Part shown: one piece after another, positions 1 to 12,043 of the stretch | Position numbering within the stretch: the stretch's first letter is position 1 | Layout of the letters: each line of letters starts with the position of its first letter | Source: Rhynchopus sp. YZ270_cl-10 | Lineage: Eukaryota; Euglenozoa; Diplonemea; Diplonemida; Diplonemidae | NCBI GenBank assembly: GCA_964035575.1 | Contig: OZ037848.1 | Span: forward strand, 1,612,001 to 1,676,000 | Direction of reading: 5' to 3' | DNA length: 64,000 nucleotides | Translations under genes and position numbers: made by a program | The notes under the pieces: model-generated | Database searches by the model: none | Told to the model about the DNA's origin: nothing | Seen by the model: the letters and a program-made list of their open reading frames with translations, nothing else

Positions 1-2
1 TG

Positions 3-2978
3 ACGGGAGCTATCTCGCCACGTGGGCCACCCGGCTCGGCAGGGAAGCCGACAATGATGACGACGCCGTTCATGACGGAGGCGAAGTGCAAGTGGGGGTC
101 TGCGATCCACACAGACGCGATCTACGCGTACACGGGCGACGAGATGGTGTTCTGGCGTGCGGGTGATAAGAAGTACAACATCTACCAGTTGAAGGACAAG
201 CCGTCGTGGGACAACTGCGACTTCGAAGATGCAACGCTGTTGGCAGGGCAGCTCGACCTTGAGGCAAAGGAGGCTGCTGGGAACAACTTCACGATTGTGC
301 TGGACAAGCCTGGTGCGTACTACTTCGCCTCGGACACGGCAGGCAAGGTGGGCGACGAGCGCAAGGAGAACTGCTGGCACTACAAGGGGGACGGAACGTA
401 CCCAGGCCAAAGCAGCAAGTGGGGACGTGGTGTGAAGATGGCTGTGATTGTGCTGGAGCCCTCGAAGGAAGTGCTTGCCGAATGTCCTCTTTACGATGCG
501 TCTAAGTTTGGTGTGAGCGGCGGGCAGGCAGCAGACTCGGAGTCTGTGGAGAGGCTGAAGGGTGCTGTGGGTGCCATCAGCCGCCAACTCATCCAGTACG
601 AGGTGCGTCTGCAGGAGCGTGTGCGTGCCCAGGGTAACAGCGGTCTCACAGTGACCCGTGCGAAGGGACAGGGCAGCGACGCATACTTCCAAGAGTCCTT
701 CGTTGGCTCTGGCCCAGCCAACGCACACAACCACGCAAACAACAAGCTCACGATCGGTCTTGGTGAGTTTGGTGCGGTGCTGAACGGTGTGCAGTTCACG
801 ACACGTCACAACGACTACTCGCTTGTGCAGCCAGACGACACGAAGACAGAAGAGGAGTACATGAGCACGTGGCCCACCAAGTCCAGGTCCATCGACCTTC
901 CGGGCGTGCCGCAGTCTGTGCTTGACAAGAGTTCGGTGAAAGACCAGATTGTGGAGATGCGTGAGTACTTCCGTGCCTTCCACGAGCAGGACTCGTCCAT
1001 CCGTGCTGACTACGACAAGTACTTCAAGGCGAACCTGTGCTACCTGGAGGGCACCTGGACAGAGGCACAGGAGAGCGTGGCAGAGCCGTTTGCCTCTGAC
1101 CGCCACCACATTGATGCGGACACGTGGGAGGACCTGCATGCGAAGACAAACTACCTTTTCAACAACGGACAGAAGTCTTCGGCAGAGAACCTTCCGTTCC
1201 TTCCCACTGCCTTCCGTGCCATGCGTGAGTCCACCACAGGTGACACGTTTGAGCCGAGAACGGCGCAGTGGTTCTACCGCATCAACTGCCAGCCTGTTGA
1301 GGAGAAGGTGTCGACGAAACGTTTCCGTGCCGCGAACGCACTGCACCTGCAGTTCTCTCGCACGACACCTGCAACGAAGAAGTCTGTGGCAGACACGTCG
1401 CGTGGAATGTTTGAGCTGAACCCCACTCTGCGTGAGAAGTACGATGACGAGAAGGAATGGCCGCGTGGCCGCACCAGCCTCGAGTTTCTGGACCAGCTGA
1501 TGCAGCAGATCCCTGGGTTCAACGGACCCAAGGCGTTCCTGGACGACAAGTCCTTTGGGCCGACGTGCACAAACTACAACGGGTCTGGTGAACTGAACTC
1601 TGCACGCTACTCGCGCTACTACGCCATTTCCGGCAGGGACGCAATGGGGAACTCGAAGAAGAAGCGTTCCTACAACGACTTGCTCTTTGCTGCACAGACC
1701 ACACACAAGAGAGTGAGTCCGCAGGAGGCGTGCCAGGACTACGCTAACAACGAATTTGCCACGAGCGACGACAAGGCACGTGTCAAGGAATGCGCAGCGA
1801 TCAAGGACAAGTTCGACTGCTTCGGACACGCGAAGTGGGAGGGTGATCCGGACACTGGATCCTCAGGCGCCAAGTGTGTGTGGACAGGGAAGTGTGTGTA
1901 CAAGAAGTGCTGGACACAGCGTTGGTCGTACGCAATCCCACTTGAGATCATCTACACGACACCCCTCACGGAGTGGAACCCTTACAACATCGCTTTCTTT
2001 GAGAATGGGTCCGCCGAGACCAAGAACGTGGACTCGAACGGCAAGAAGGGTACGGAGAGCGCACCCTACGAGGGGTCACGCAGGAACGTGTTCTTCCGCA
2101 CACCTGCAGACTTCTTCAGCAAGGATCTTGCGGACCCCGACGCTGCCGACACCTCTGGTGGTGAGACATATGTGAGGGACAAGAGCGGCACCAAGCGCAA
2201 GGTATGTAATATGCGATGTGACCAACATTCCTACACAAACATGTCGAACACCCCACCTCACACCACAACAGGTACGCGCATCGGGGCACTGGCTGATGTT
2301 CCCAGAGATTGCAGGCGTTGGGCACGTGAGGCAGCGTTACCCTATCATGCCAATCCACGAGTCCGGTTCCTCGACGTGGAAGGAGGCAAAGGCTGTGCAG
2401 GAGCTTGTGATGGGGAAGGAAAGCAGCCAAGCGATCAAAGACATTATTGCGGAGTACCGTGCAGGGTCGTATGGGGCAGAGCTGATCCTGATGTCTGGGG
2501 CGGGACACGAGCACAGGGTATGGGATTGGTTTATTGCATTTGTCATATTTTGACACTTCTTTACTGGATTTACATGAGTTCTTTTTGATTTGTTTTTGCT
2601 ACCAACTAATGTGAACAGATCTCGCTGAGCTCGAACGACATGAACCGCTTTACGAAGAAGCAGATCACCAAAATCAGGAAACTCAGCACGACAGACGTGT
2701 CGCACATGCACTACGTCGAGGTACGTGCCACCACACCACACATGCTTTCCACAAACAACCAAACACACCACACACTTCAGGTGAGCTACGACGAGGCAAG
2801 AGGCAACGGAAAGGAGTTTGGCCTGAACTGGTGCACAACTGTGACCACACAAAGCTCTGAGTCCTGCCCAAGTTCAGTTGCCTCTGACCCCACAAAGTGC
2901 GGGAAGACGAAGTCTGGCTTCGACTGCTGCTACGGAAAGTGCCCCGACAACCACCCCAATGTGGAGTTGGTGGTGTAG
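3..2978 (+). CDS. Array copy 1: large secreted phytocyanin-like protein (5' end outside window)
   Basis: Partial gene. The first window base corresponds to base 6794 of copy 2, so about 850 bp of coding sequence (signal peptide, N-domain, linker) lie outside. The reading frame starts at base 3. Exons are 3-2201, 2272-2517, 2619-2720 and 2781-2978, giving 914 visible residues. Splicing is needed to keep the frame conserved with copy 5; the first intron is 70 bp. The visible part starts in a short collagen-like stretch (PRGPPGSAGKP). It continues through the phytocyanin-like domain, the long conserved region containing HNH and RHNDYS, and the GHEH/SHMHYVE tail with its Cys cluster. It has its own variants, such as NNKLTIG where the other copies have FKYTIG. 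Its first intron and 3' flank match copy 4 rather than its neighbour copy 2. Function unknown. Confidence 0.85.
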
Positions 2979-3373
2979 GACAGTGTTCTGCTGTGATGTA
3001 AGGTGTCCCACACGCGACCACCACCCCGCTTCGCTGATGGGGGTGTCGCGATGGATGTCTGTTTGTTATTTCCTTCTTTTCTTATCATTACTTCACGTGT
3101 GTTTCCTTTGAAGAAGGTGCACCCTTCGGTGTGCCGTTCTTCATTATTGTCATTGCAAACAGTTTCCTTGCTCTGGATCAACGGCAACGATCAAGACCCT
3201 GGACCTGTTATTCTGTTTTTGTTTTTGTGTGTGTGTTTTTTTTTGGTTTTTTTTAATTTGCACTGCCCATTGATTTGTGGAAGATGCAAACGTGTGTATA
3301 TTCTATTCCAATTCTTCTACTATGTGCGCCGTGTGGTGCACGCTTCTTATCTAGGAAGTATTGCTTCATTTTT

Positions 3374-3961
3374 ATTTTATTTTATTTTATTTTTTTGCGA
3401 CAACTGCCTTGCAAAGGTTGCAGGGTGAAAACATAGCTGAGTGTGCCCGAATTTTTGGTGTGCGATGTAAACACTTCACAACTTATCCACAGAAAAGTTT
3501 TTGATTTTGTCCCTACGCACTCCACAAAAATCCGGTGCGATCAACGAAAAATGGCCGTTTTTGCCTTCCTCATGGATTTTAAGCTCGAGTCGTAAGGCAG
3601 GCCACTGAGGACGGTTTTGTGCGAACGGTGAAGGGGCACACGGAGAAGCGATCCACGAAAAATTCTTTTTCTGATTTCGTTTCTTCAGATAACAGTTTTT
3701 ATATTGTATGATGACATGCAATGCTAAAAGGAAATTGAACACCGTACTCCTACTCCCTTCCTTTTTCCATTTTTTCTAATCCGGGGCGGGTTGGAGTAGA
3801 GCCACATTTCATCGACAGGTCGAGGTGTGTGCGTTTCACTACAACCTCTCCCTTTTGTCTTTATTGTCTTATTGTTTTTATTGCTTTATTGTTTGCGGGG
3901 TGGGGGAAAAACATGGAAAAGGAAAAGTAGGAGTGCGGTTTCAATTTCCTCTCATTTTGGT
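3374..3961. repeat. Extra ~590-bp segment found only in the first spacer
   Basis: In the later spacers the sequence ATTGCTTCATTTTTT is followed within about 25 bp by TAATACTGCTACGTAGC. Here the two blocks are separated by about 590 bp that begin with a (TTTTA)n run. I see no clear terminal inverted repeats or target duplication. It is either an insertion in this spacer or ancestral DNA lost from the others. Confidence 0.55.
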
Positions 3962-4632
3962 AAATACTGCTACGTAGCTTTACGAAAGAAGTATTGATAA
4001 AGGCAACAGTTGTTTGCCATGTACTCTGCTCAACCCTGTCACCACTATTGAGGCAGTTGCACCGTTGGTGCTGCCGTTGGCGTGAATGCCCCACACAGCA
4101 GATGAGTGTGGCTGCCTCAAAGCTGGCACACAGCGGGATGGGTGTTGGGCAGGCTATGCGTCACTTTCTGTTTGTTTGTTGCTACGTCTTTCTTGGTGTG
4201 TTAGGCATTGATTGGTCTGGTCAAAATATATGCAATACAAGGGCTGTTTCACTACAGGGCCTTCGCAAACACACCACAAGGTGAAGCAGGTCTTGGCATG
4301 TGGCATGTTTCTCTTTTTTGTGCTCTAATTCAGCTTCATGCAAGCCTCTGTTGAAGTGCTTCTCCACTGCTGGTTGTTGTTTGTCCTGTGTGCGTGTAGC
4401 TTTCATTCCATCCTGTTTCCCAGAAACTTCCTTCCCCACTGTTGGCAAAAAAAAGTACGAAACACACAAACACGAAAAGGTAAGCGTGCAGAACGTAGCT
4501 TCCAATGCCCAAGACTTTCCTGTCTTTTCTTCATTGTTGTGTATTGTGCGCGCCTGATCGTGTTTCGTTTGTGTACGTTTACGGCCATTTCTTTACGTCG
4601 CTTCTTGATCGTTGCATGTTACCAGCATTGTC

Positions 4633-4670
4633 AGCGTGAGAATCTTAGATTCATCTTTTAAACATTTCTA
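4633..4670 (+). repeat. Dispersed intergenic motif, degenerate copy
   Basis: Reads GCGTGAGAATCTTAGATTCA followed by TCTTTTAAACATTTCTA. It is a diverged version of the GTGACTAAGCACGAGAGGCT motif found between genes across the window, and corresponds to the copies at 10901, 17001 and 22837 in the other spacers. Confidence 0.5.
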
Positions 4671-5101
4671 TCTGTGTTATTGGTGTGGCCGAAACCAGCT
4701 ATTTTGCCTAAAAGTCAAAGTATACACAATGTATACATTTCTTGGGCTCGGACACACCAGTCATTTGTTTTTAATTTTTTTGTTTTGTTTCACAACTGCT
4801 AAAGGGGGGTGGGGGATAAACAATTATCCCCCGTTTTCTCTCTCTTTTTTCGCCCCATTTTATTTTCTTTTATCTCCAACTACAACTATCCGCCTTTTCT
4901 TGAGATGAAAAAACTGGCGATATTTTTTTTTTTATTCGCCATTTTACAATTATCCGACACCCCCCTTTGTTGTGTTGGGTGCGGACGCCTTCTTCACTCC
5001 TTCGCAACATGCACCCCTTTATTCCCGACGGAGTGTCTTGATGCGTGCCTCCGCGGTTGCACAGTCAAGTTCACTTCGTGCATGAGAGGGCCTGGTATGA
5101 C

Positions 5102-5143
5102 GTGGTGCAGTGGTTAGCCCCTTCGGGATGCTCACTACACCAC
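5102..5143 (+). other. UUCG-capped hairpin conserved in every array spacer
   Basis: GTGGTGCAGTG pairs with CACTACACCAC (one mismatch). An inner AGC..CC/GG..GCT stem is closed by a TTCG tetraloop. The 42-bp block is unchanged in all four spacers. Its left arm resembles a tRNA A-box, but no B-box is found at a usual distance. Confidence 0.55.
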
Positions 5144-5943
5144 CCTGCACTACCACCACTGCCCCTTACGTCAATGTTTTGGCACGTCGCTTTTTTGTTT
5201 TGTTTTGCTTTACTCTTTTTATGGGTTCTTTGTCGCATCTGCCTCCATTGAGAGGTGCTCAACAACAAGAATGATGTCTTACTATAATTAACAGAAAGAG
5301 GAAAAAAAGCCAAAACGAAATGCCCCACCCCCCATCCCTCTCTTGTCTGTACCGCGACACCTTTTTGTGCTATGTTTTGATCCACAGTACGGTGTGCAGT
5401 AGGGTTGGTATGGCAAAAGCAACCCTGAAGCGAAGAAGGAGTTGCGCCTCTACACGGTGTGTCCTTTTGAACGGAACGGAACATTTCATTTCAGAAGGCA
5501 GAGGCTATCATACTGCATGCACACTGAGATACAAAACACTAATGAGTTAGACGCAATTCCCACAACAGCATTATCACAAGACCCTGCCCATAGAGAGAAC
5601 TACGTCATCAGAAATAGTCCAATGTGACCACCTCATTCGTCCGCATTGTCGCGCAGTGTGCGTTGCTGCTCTTGACGAGTGTGGCGTCGCACTCCTTGCA
5701 CTGGGGCCTCCCTCCGTCCCTCCCCTCCAGCGTATCTAAGGTCCAACACTTCGGCTTCGGCATGATGAGAAGGAGCTCTGGGCTGGTTGGAAGCCCGCCT
5801 GCGGTTTGATTCGCACTGTACTCAAACACCCTTCTTCACGGTGGACTCCTTCTGGCAAAGGGTAAGTTAAAAGTATCTAAAATCACCACACACCCAGAAT
5901 AATAAAACAAAGCACACCAAAGGAGGGGAAAAAGACAGCAACG

Positions 5944-8900
5944 ATGTTGTGCCTGAGCGCAAGCCTTGCGCTGCTCACCACTGCAGCAGCGCTGCAGGAC
6001 TGTGGGCACTGTGCAGGACGCTGGCACGACGAGGCGTCGGATGACTGGATGCACGTGACGGAGGACAGTTGCATGCTGACGAGCAAGTACGGAGCGGTGC
6101 AGATGGTCGGTGTGCAGGTGACACCTGCGTCTGGGATACTGAAGACCCTCGGGATCACAGGGGAGTTCAATGAGGCGACGATGTCGATCAGGTGGAGCAA
6201 CGGTGTTGCGTGGCACATGCTGCCTGCGTCGGGCATGAGTGGCGGTGGCGGTAGCAGCAGTGGTAGTGGTGTGGACAGCAGGGTGGTGCAGCTGGAGAAA
6301 CTTGCAGAGAAGCTTTTTGGCGAGACGCAAGCACTGCGCGAGGCAGTTGCCTCTCTGTCGACGTGCAGCGGGTGTCCCTTGGCCAACGGCACTGCCTCGC
6401 CTGGCGAGACTTCTGTGCCCGACACAAACTCACCACCAGGGATGACACGTGCCCCTCCCACCAAGGCACCGCTCACACCTGCACCTCCCACAGCCGCACC
6501 CCCTACCATGGCACCGCCAACACCTGCTCCACTCACTCCTGCACCTCCCACAGTCGCACCACCGACAGTTGCACCACCCACACCTGCACCACCGACAGTC
6601 GCACCACCGACAGACGTACCCGGCGTGAGCCCAACCACAGACGAGCTGCAGCAGCTTGCCGCACGTGTTGACATCCTTGAGCAGTCGCCTGGGAAGGCAG
6701 GACGTGACGGGTACTGCGCAGTTGAGCCGAACATGACGTGGACGTACGTGCCTGTCGCACGCTACCCGAGAACGTTGTATGGGCGCGAGTGTGTGACAGG
6801 AGCTATCTCGCCACGTGGGCCACCCGGCTCGGCAGGGAAGCCGACAATGATGACGACGCCGTTCATGACGGAGGCGAAGTGCAAGTGGGGATCTGCGATC
6901 CACACAGACGCGATCTACGCGTACACGGGCGACGAGATGGTGTTCTGGCGTGCGGGTGATAAGAAGTACAACATCTACCAGTTGAAGGACAAGGCGTCGT
7001 GGGACAACTGCAACTTCGAAGATGCAACGCTGTTGGCAGGGCAGCTCGACCTTGAGGCAAAGGAGGCTGCTGGGAACAACTTCACCATGGTGTTCGACAA
7101 GCCTGGTGAGTACTACTTCGCCTCGGACACGGCAGGCAAGGTGGGCGACGAGCGCAAGGAGAACTGCTGGCACTACAAGGGGGACGGAACGTACCCAGGC
7201 CAAAGCAGCAAGTGGGGACGTGGTGTGAAGATGGCTGTGATTGTGCTGGAGCCCTCGAAGGAAGTGCTTGCCGAATGTCCTCTTTACGATGCGTCGAAGT
7301 TTGGTGTGAGCGGCGGGCAGGCAGCAGACTCGGAGTCTGTGGAGAGGCTGAAGGGTGCTGTGGGTGCCATCAGCCGCCAACTCATCCAGTACGAGGTGCG
7401 TCTGCAGGAGCGTGTGCGTGCCCAGGGTAACAGCGGTCTCACAGTGACCCGTGCGAAGGGACAGGGCAGCGACGCATACTTCCAAGAGTCCTTCGTTGGC
7501 ACAGGGCCAGGTAACGCACACAACCACGCAAACTTCAAGTACACCATAGGGTTGGGTGAGTTTGGTGCGGTGCTGAACGGTGTGCAGTTCACGACACGTC
7601 ACAACGACTACTCGTTGCTGCAGCCAGACGACACGAAGACAGAGGAGGAGTACATGAGCACGTGGCCCACCAAGTCCAGGTCCATCGATTTTCCAGGCGT
7701 GCCACAGTCTGTGCTTGACAAGAGTTCGGTGAAAGACCAGATTGTGGAGATGCGTGAGTACTTCCGTGCCTTCCACGAGCAGGACTCGTCCATCCGTGCT
7801 GACTACGACAAGTACTTCAAGGCGAACCTGTGCTACCTGGAGGGCACCTGGACAGAGGCACAGAAGAACGTGGCAGAGCCGTTTGCCTCTGACCGCCACC
7901 ACATTGATGCGGACACGTGGGAGGACCTGCACGCGAAGACGAACTACCTTTTCAACAACGGACAGAAGTCTTCGGCAGAGAACCTTCCGTTCCTCCCCAC
8001 TGCCTTCCGTGCCATGCGTGAGTCCACCACAGGTGACACGTTTGAGCCGAGAACGGCGCAGTGGTTCTACCGCATCAATTGCATCCCGATCAACGAAAAG
8101 GTGTCGACGAAGCGCTTCCGTGCCGCGAACGCACTGCACCTGCAGTTCTCTCGCACGACGCCTGCAACGAAGAAGTCTGTGGCAGACACGTCGCGTGGGA
8201 TGTTTGAGCTGAACCCCACTCTGCGTGACAGCTACAACGACGAGAAGGCATGGCCACGTGGCGGGACAAGCCTCGAGTTTCTGGACCAGCTGATGCAGCA
8301 GATCCCTGGGTTCAACGGACCCAAGGCGTTCCTGGAAGACAAGTCCTTTGGGCCGACGTGCACAAACCACAACGGGTCTGGTGAACTGAACTCTGCACGC
8401 TACTCACGCTACTACGCCGTCTCCGGCAGGGACGCGATGGGGAACGAGAAGAAGAAGCGTTCGTACAACGACTTGCTTTTTGCTGCACAGACCACACACA
8501 AGAGAGTGAGTCCGCAGGAGGCGTGCCAGGACTACGCGGAGAACGACTTCGCCACGAGCGACGACAAGGCACGTGTCAAGGAATGCGCAGCGATCAAGGA
8601 CAAGTTCGACTGCTTCGGACACGCGAAGTGGGAGGGTGATCCGGACACTGGATCCTCAGGCGCCAAGTGTGTGTGGACAGGGAAGTGTGTGTACAAGAAG
8701 TGCTGGACACAGCGTTGGTCGTACGCAATCCCACTTGAGATCATCTACACGACACCCCTCTCGGAGTGGAACCCTTACAACATCGACTACTTTGAGAGGG
8801 GGACTGACGGGTATGACAACGTCGCCTCGAACGGCAAGAAGGGTACGGAGAGCGCACCCTACGAGGGGTCACGCAGGAACGTGTTCTTCCGCACACCTGC

Positions 8901-9757
8901 AGACTTCTTCAGCAAGGATCTTGCGGACCCCGACGCTGCCGACACCTCTGGTGGTGAGACATATGTGAAGGACAAGAGCGGCACCAAGCGCAAGGTATGC
9001 AATATGCGATGTGACCAACATTCCTACACAAATACGCCCAACACCCACAGGTACGTGCATCGGGGCACTGGCTGATATTCCCCGAGATTGCAGGCGTTGG
9101 GCACGTGAGGCAGCGTTACCCTATCATGCCAATCCACGAGTCCGGTTCCTCGACGTGGAAGGAGGCAAAGGCTGTGCAGGAGCTTGTGATGGGGAAGGAA
9201 AGCAGCCAAGCGATCAAGGACATTATTGCAGAGTACCGTGCAGGGTCGTATGGGGCAGAGCTGATCCTGATGTCTGGGGCGGGACACGAGCACAGGGTAT
9301 GGGATTGGTTTATTGCATTTGTCATATTTTGACACTTCTTTACTGGATTTACATGAGTTCTTATTGATTTGTTTTTGCTACCGACTAATGTGAACAGATC
9401 TCGCTGAGCTCGAACGACATGAACCGTCTTGTGAAGAAGCAGATGACGACAATCAGGAAACTCAGCACGACAGACGTGTCGCACATGCACTACGTCGAGG
9501 TACGTGCCACCACACCACACATGCTTTCCACAAACAACCAAATACACCACACACTTCAGGTGAGCTACGACGAGGCAAGAGGCAACGGAAAGGAGTTCGG
9601 CCTGAACTGGTGCACAACTGTGACCACACAAAGCTCTGAGTCCTGCCCAAGTTCAGTTGCCTCTGACCCCACAAAGTGCGGGAAGACGAAGTCTGGCTTC
9701 GACTGCTGCTACGGAAAGTGCCCCGACAACCACCCCAATGTGGAGTTGGTGGTGTAG
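5944..9757 (+). CDS. Array copy 2: large secreted phytocyanin-like protein
   Basis: Exons 5944-8994, 9051-9296, 9398-9499 and 9560-9757 give 1198 residues. A signal peptide (about residues 1-18) is followed by a Cys-containing domain with an IRWSNGVAW motif (19-95), a Gly/Ser stretch, a coiled coil (110-140) and an APPT/APLTPAPPT linker (170-224). A collagen-like PRGPPGSAGKP (290-300) comes next. Residues about 310-436 resemble phytocyanin: WDNCNFEDA, YYFAS, ENCWHY, then a final KMAVIVL strand. The usual first copper His appears to be Tyr/Asn, so copper binding is doubtful. Residues about 475-1080 form a conserved region of unknown fold with HNH, RHNDYS and RHHIDADTWEDLH. The end has GHEH, then SHMHYVE about 35 residues later, and a seven-Cys tail. 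Secretion is well supported; the function is not recognised. Confidence 0.85.
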
Positions 9758-10900
9758 GACAGTGTTCTGCTGTGATGTAAGGTGTCCCATACGCGACCAC
9801 CACCCCGCTTCGCTGATGGGGGTCTCACGATGGATCTCTGTTTGTTCCTTCGTTCTTATCTTATCATTACTTCACGTGTTCTTTTCCCTTTCTTCATTAT
9901 TTTCAGTGTAAACAGTTTCCTCCCTCTTCATCAATAGTAACTATCAAAACACAATCTTTTTCTTCTTTTTATTTGTGGCTTGGTCTATCCTCCGGGCTGG
10001 CATCGTACGTGGGTCAGTAGGAGGTGCCCGCATTAATGACTGCACTGTATTTGCACTGCCCATTGATTTGTGGAAGATGCAAACGTGTGTATATTCTATT
10101 CTAATTCTTCTACTATGTGCGCCGTGTGGTGCACGCTTCTTATCTAGGAAGTATTGCTTCATTTTTTGCCTCTCACTCAATTGTAATACTGCTACGTAGC
10201 TTTACGAAAGAAGGATTGATAAAGGCAACAGTTGTTTGCCATGTACTCTGCTCAACCCTGTCACCACTATTGAGGCAGTTGCACCGTTGGTGCTGCCGTT
10301 GGCGTGAATGCCCCACAGCAGATGAGTGTGGCTGCCTCAAAGCTGGCACACAGCGGGATGGGTGTTGGGCAGGCTATGCGTCACTTTCTGTTTGTTTGTT
10401 GCTACGTCTTTCTTGGTGTGTTAGGCATTGATTGGTCTGGTCAAAATATGTGCAATACAAGGGCTGTTTCACTACAGGGCCTTCGCAAACACACCACAAG
10501 GTGAGGCAGGTCTTGGCATGTGGCATGTTTCTCTTTTGTGTGCTCTAGTTCAGCTTCATGCAAGCCTCTGTTGAAGTGCTTCTCCACTGCTGGTTGTTGT
10601 TTGTCCTGTGTGCGTGTAGCTTTCATTCCATCCTGTTTCCCCAGGAACTTCCCATCTCACTGTTGGCAAAATAAAAGTACGAAATACACAAACACGAAAA
10701 GGTAAGCGTGCAGAACGTAGCTTCCAATACCCAAGACTTTCCTGTCTTTTCTTCATTGTTGTGCATTCTGCACGCCTGATCGTGTTTCGTGTGTGTACGT
10801 TTACGCTTCATCGTTGCATGTTCCCAGCATTGCCAGCGTTAGTTTTTATTACTTTGCTGCAGGCGTTTGAGACGTTCTGAGCTCTATTACTACTATTTGA

Positions 10901-10950
10901 GGTGACTAAGCATGAGAGGCTTAGGTTGCTCTTACAAGCATTTCTATTAT
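10901..10950 (+). repeat. Dispersed intergenic motif
   Basis: Reads GGTGACTAAGCATGAGAGGC followed by TTAGGTTGCTCTTACAAGCA and TTTCTATT. One of the best-preserved copies; preceded by CTCTATTACTACTATTTGA, which also resembles sequence near 35702. Confidence 0.7.
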
Positions 10951-11199
10951 TTGCGTTATTGGTGTGGCTGAAACCAGCTATTTTGCCTGAAAGTCCACAA
11001 ATGTGTACATTTTTTTGGGCTCAGACACACCAGTCATTTGATTTTCATTTGTTTTGTTTCACGGCTATTGTGTTGGGTGCGGACGCCTTCTTCACTCCTT
11101 CGCAACATGTGCTCCTTTATTCCCGACGGAGTGTCTTGATGCGTGCGTCCGCGGTTGCACAGTCAAGTTCACTTCGTGCATGAGAGGGCCTGGTATGAC

Positions 11200-11241
11200 G
11201 TGGTGCAGTGGTTAGCCCCTTCGGGATGCTCACTACACCAC
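11200..11241 (+). other. UUCG-capped hairpin, second spacer copy
   Basis: Same 42-bp stem-loop as at 5102, including the TTCG loop and the single mismatch in the outer stem. Confidence 0.55.
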
Positions 11242-12043
11242 CCTGCACTACCACCACTGCCCCTTACGTCAATGTTTTGGCACGTCACTTTTTTGTTTTG
11301 TTTTTTGCTTTACTCTTTTTATGGGTTCTTTGTCGCATCTGCCTCCATTGAGAGGTGCTCAACAACAAGAATGATGTCTTACTATAATTAACAGAAAGAG
11401 GAAAAAAAGCCAAAACGAAATGCCCCACCCCCCATCCCTCTCTTGTCTGTACCGCGACACCTTTTTGTGCTATGTTTTGATCCACAGTACGGTGTGCAGT
11501 AGGGTTGGTATGGCAAAAGCAACCCTGAAGCGAAGAAGGAGTTGCGCCTCTACACGGTGTGTCCTTTTGAACGGAACGGAACATTTCATTTCAGAAGGCA
11601 GAGGCTATCATACTGCATGCACACTGAGATACAAAACACTAATGAGTTAGACGCAATTCCCACAACAGCATTATCACAAGACCCTGCCCATAGAGAGAAC
11701 TACGTCATCAGAAATAGTCCAATGTGACCACCTCATTCGTCCGCATTGTCGCGCAGTGTGCGTTGCTGCTCTTGACGAGTGTGGCGTCGCACTCCTTGCA
11801 CTGGGGCCTCCCTCCGTCCCTCCCCTCCAGCGTATCTAAGGTCCAACACTTCGGCTTCGGCATGATGAGAAGGAGCTCTGGGCTGGTTGGAAGCCCGCCT
11901 GCGGTTTGATTCGCACTGTACTCAAACACCCTTCTTCACGGTGGACTCCTTCTGGCAAAGGGTAAGTTAAAAGTATCTAAAATCACCACACACCCAGAAT
12001 AATAAAACAAAGCACACCAAAGGAGGGGAAAAAGACAGCAACG

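Larger units (their letters stand above)
2979..5943. other. Spacer between array copies 1 and 2
   Basis: No gene seen. About 40 bp after the stop lies a short GC hairpin (CCACCCC, loop, TGGGGGT) that recurs after copies 2-4. The spacer shares long blocks with the later spacers: the segment with TTTGCACTGCCCATTGATTT near 3258, the GCTACGTAGC block near 3970, and everything from about 5000 to the next start codon. It differs from them by an extra segment of about 590 bp (listed separately). Short open frames here are not conserved as proteins between spacers. Promoter elements for copy 2 must lie at the right end, but I cannot define them. Confidence 0.7.
9758..12043. other. Spacer between array copies 2 and 3
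   Basis: No gene seen. It starts with the post-stop GC hairpin, lacks the GAAGAAGGTGCACCCTTCGG block present after copies 1 and 4, and lacks the 590-bp segment of the first spacer. It contains a full copy of the dispersed motif at 10901 and the UUCG hairpin at 11200. The last 730 bp before the next start codon match the previous unit almost base for base. Confidence 0.7.

Noticed and set aside
5090-5150. tRNA gene or tRNA-derived SINE suggested by the A-box-like TGGTGCAGTGG
   Set aside because: There is no B-box at a normal distance and no cloverleaf. The block is better explained as a hairpin with a UUCG loop.
6430-8370. Long open frame (646 codons) on the minus strand inside array copy 2, with counterparts at 12530-14470 and 18590-20785
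   Set aside because: It is antisense to a conserved G+C-rich coding exon, has low-complexity Cys/Arg/Trp-rich translation, and is not kept as a protein in the diverged copy 5.
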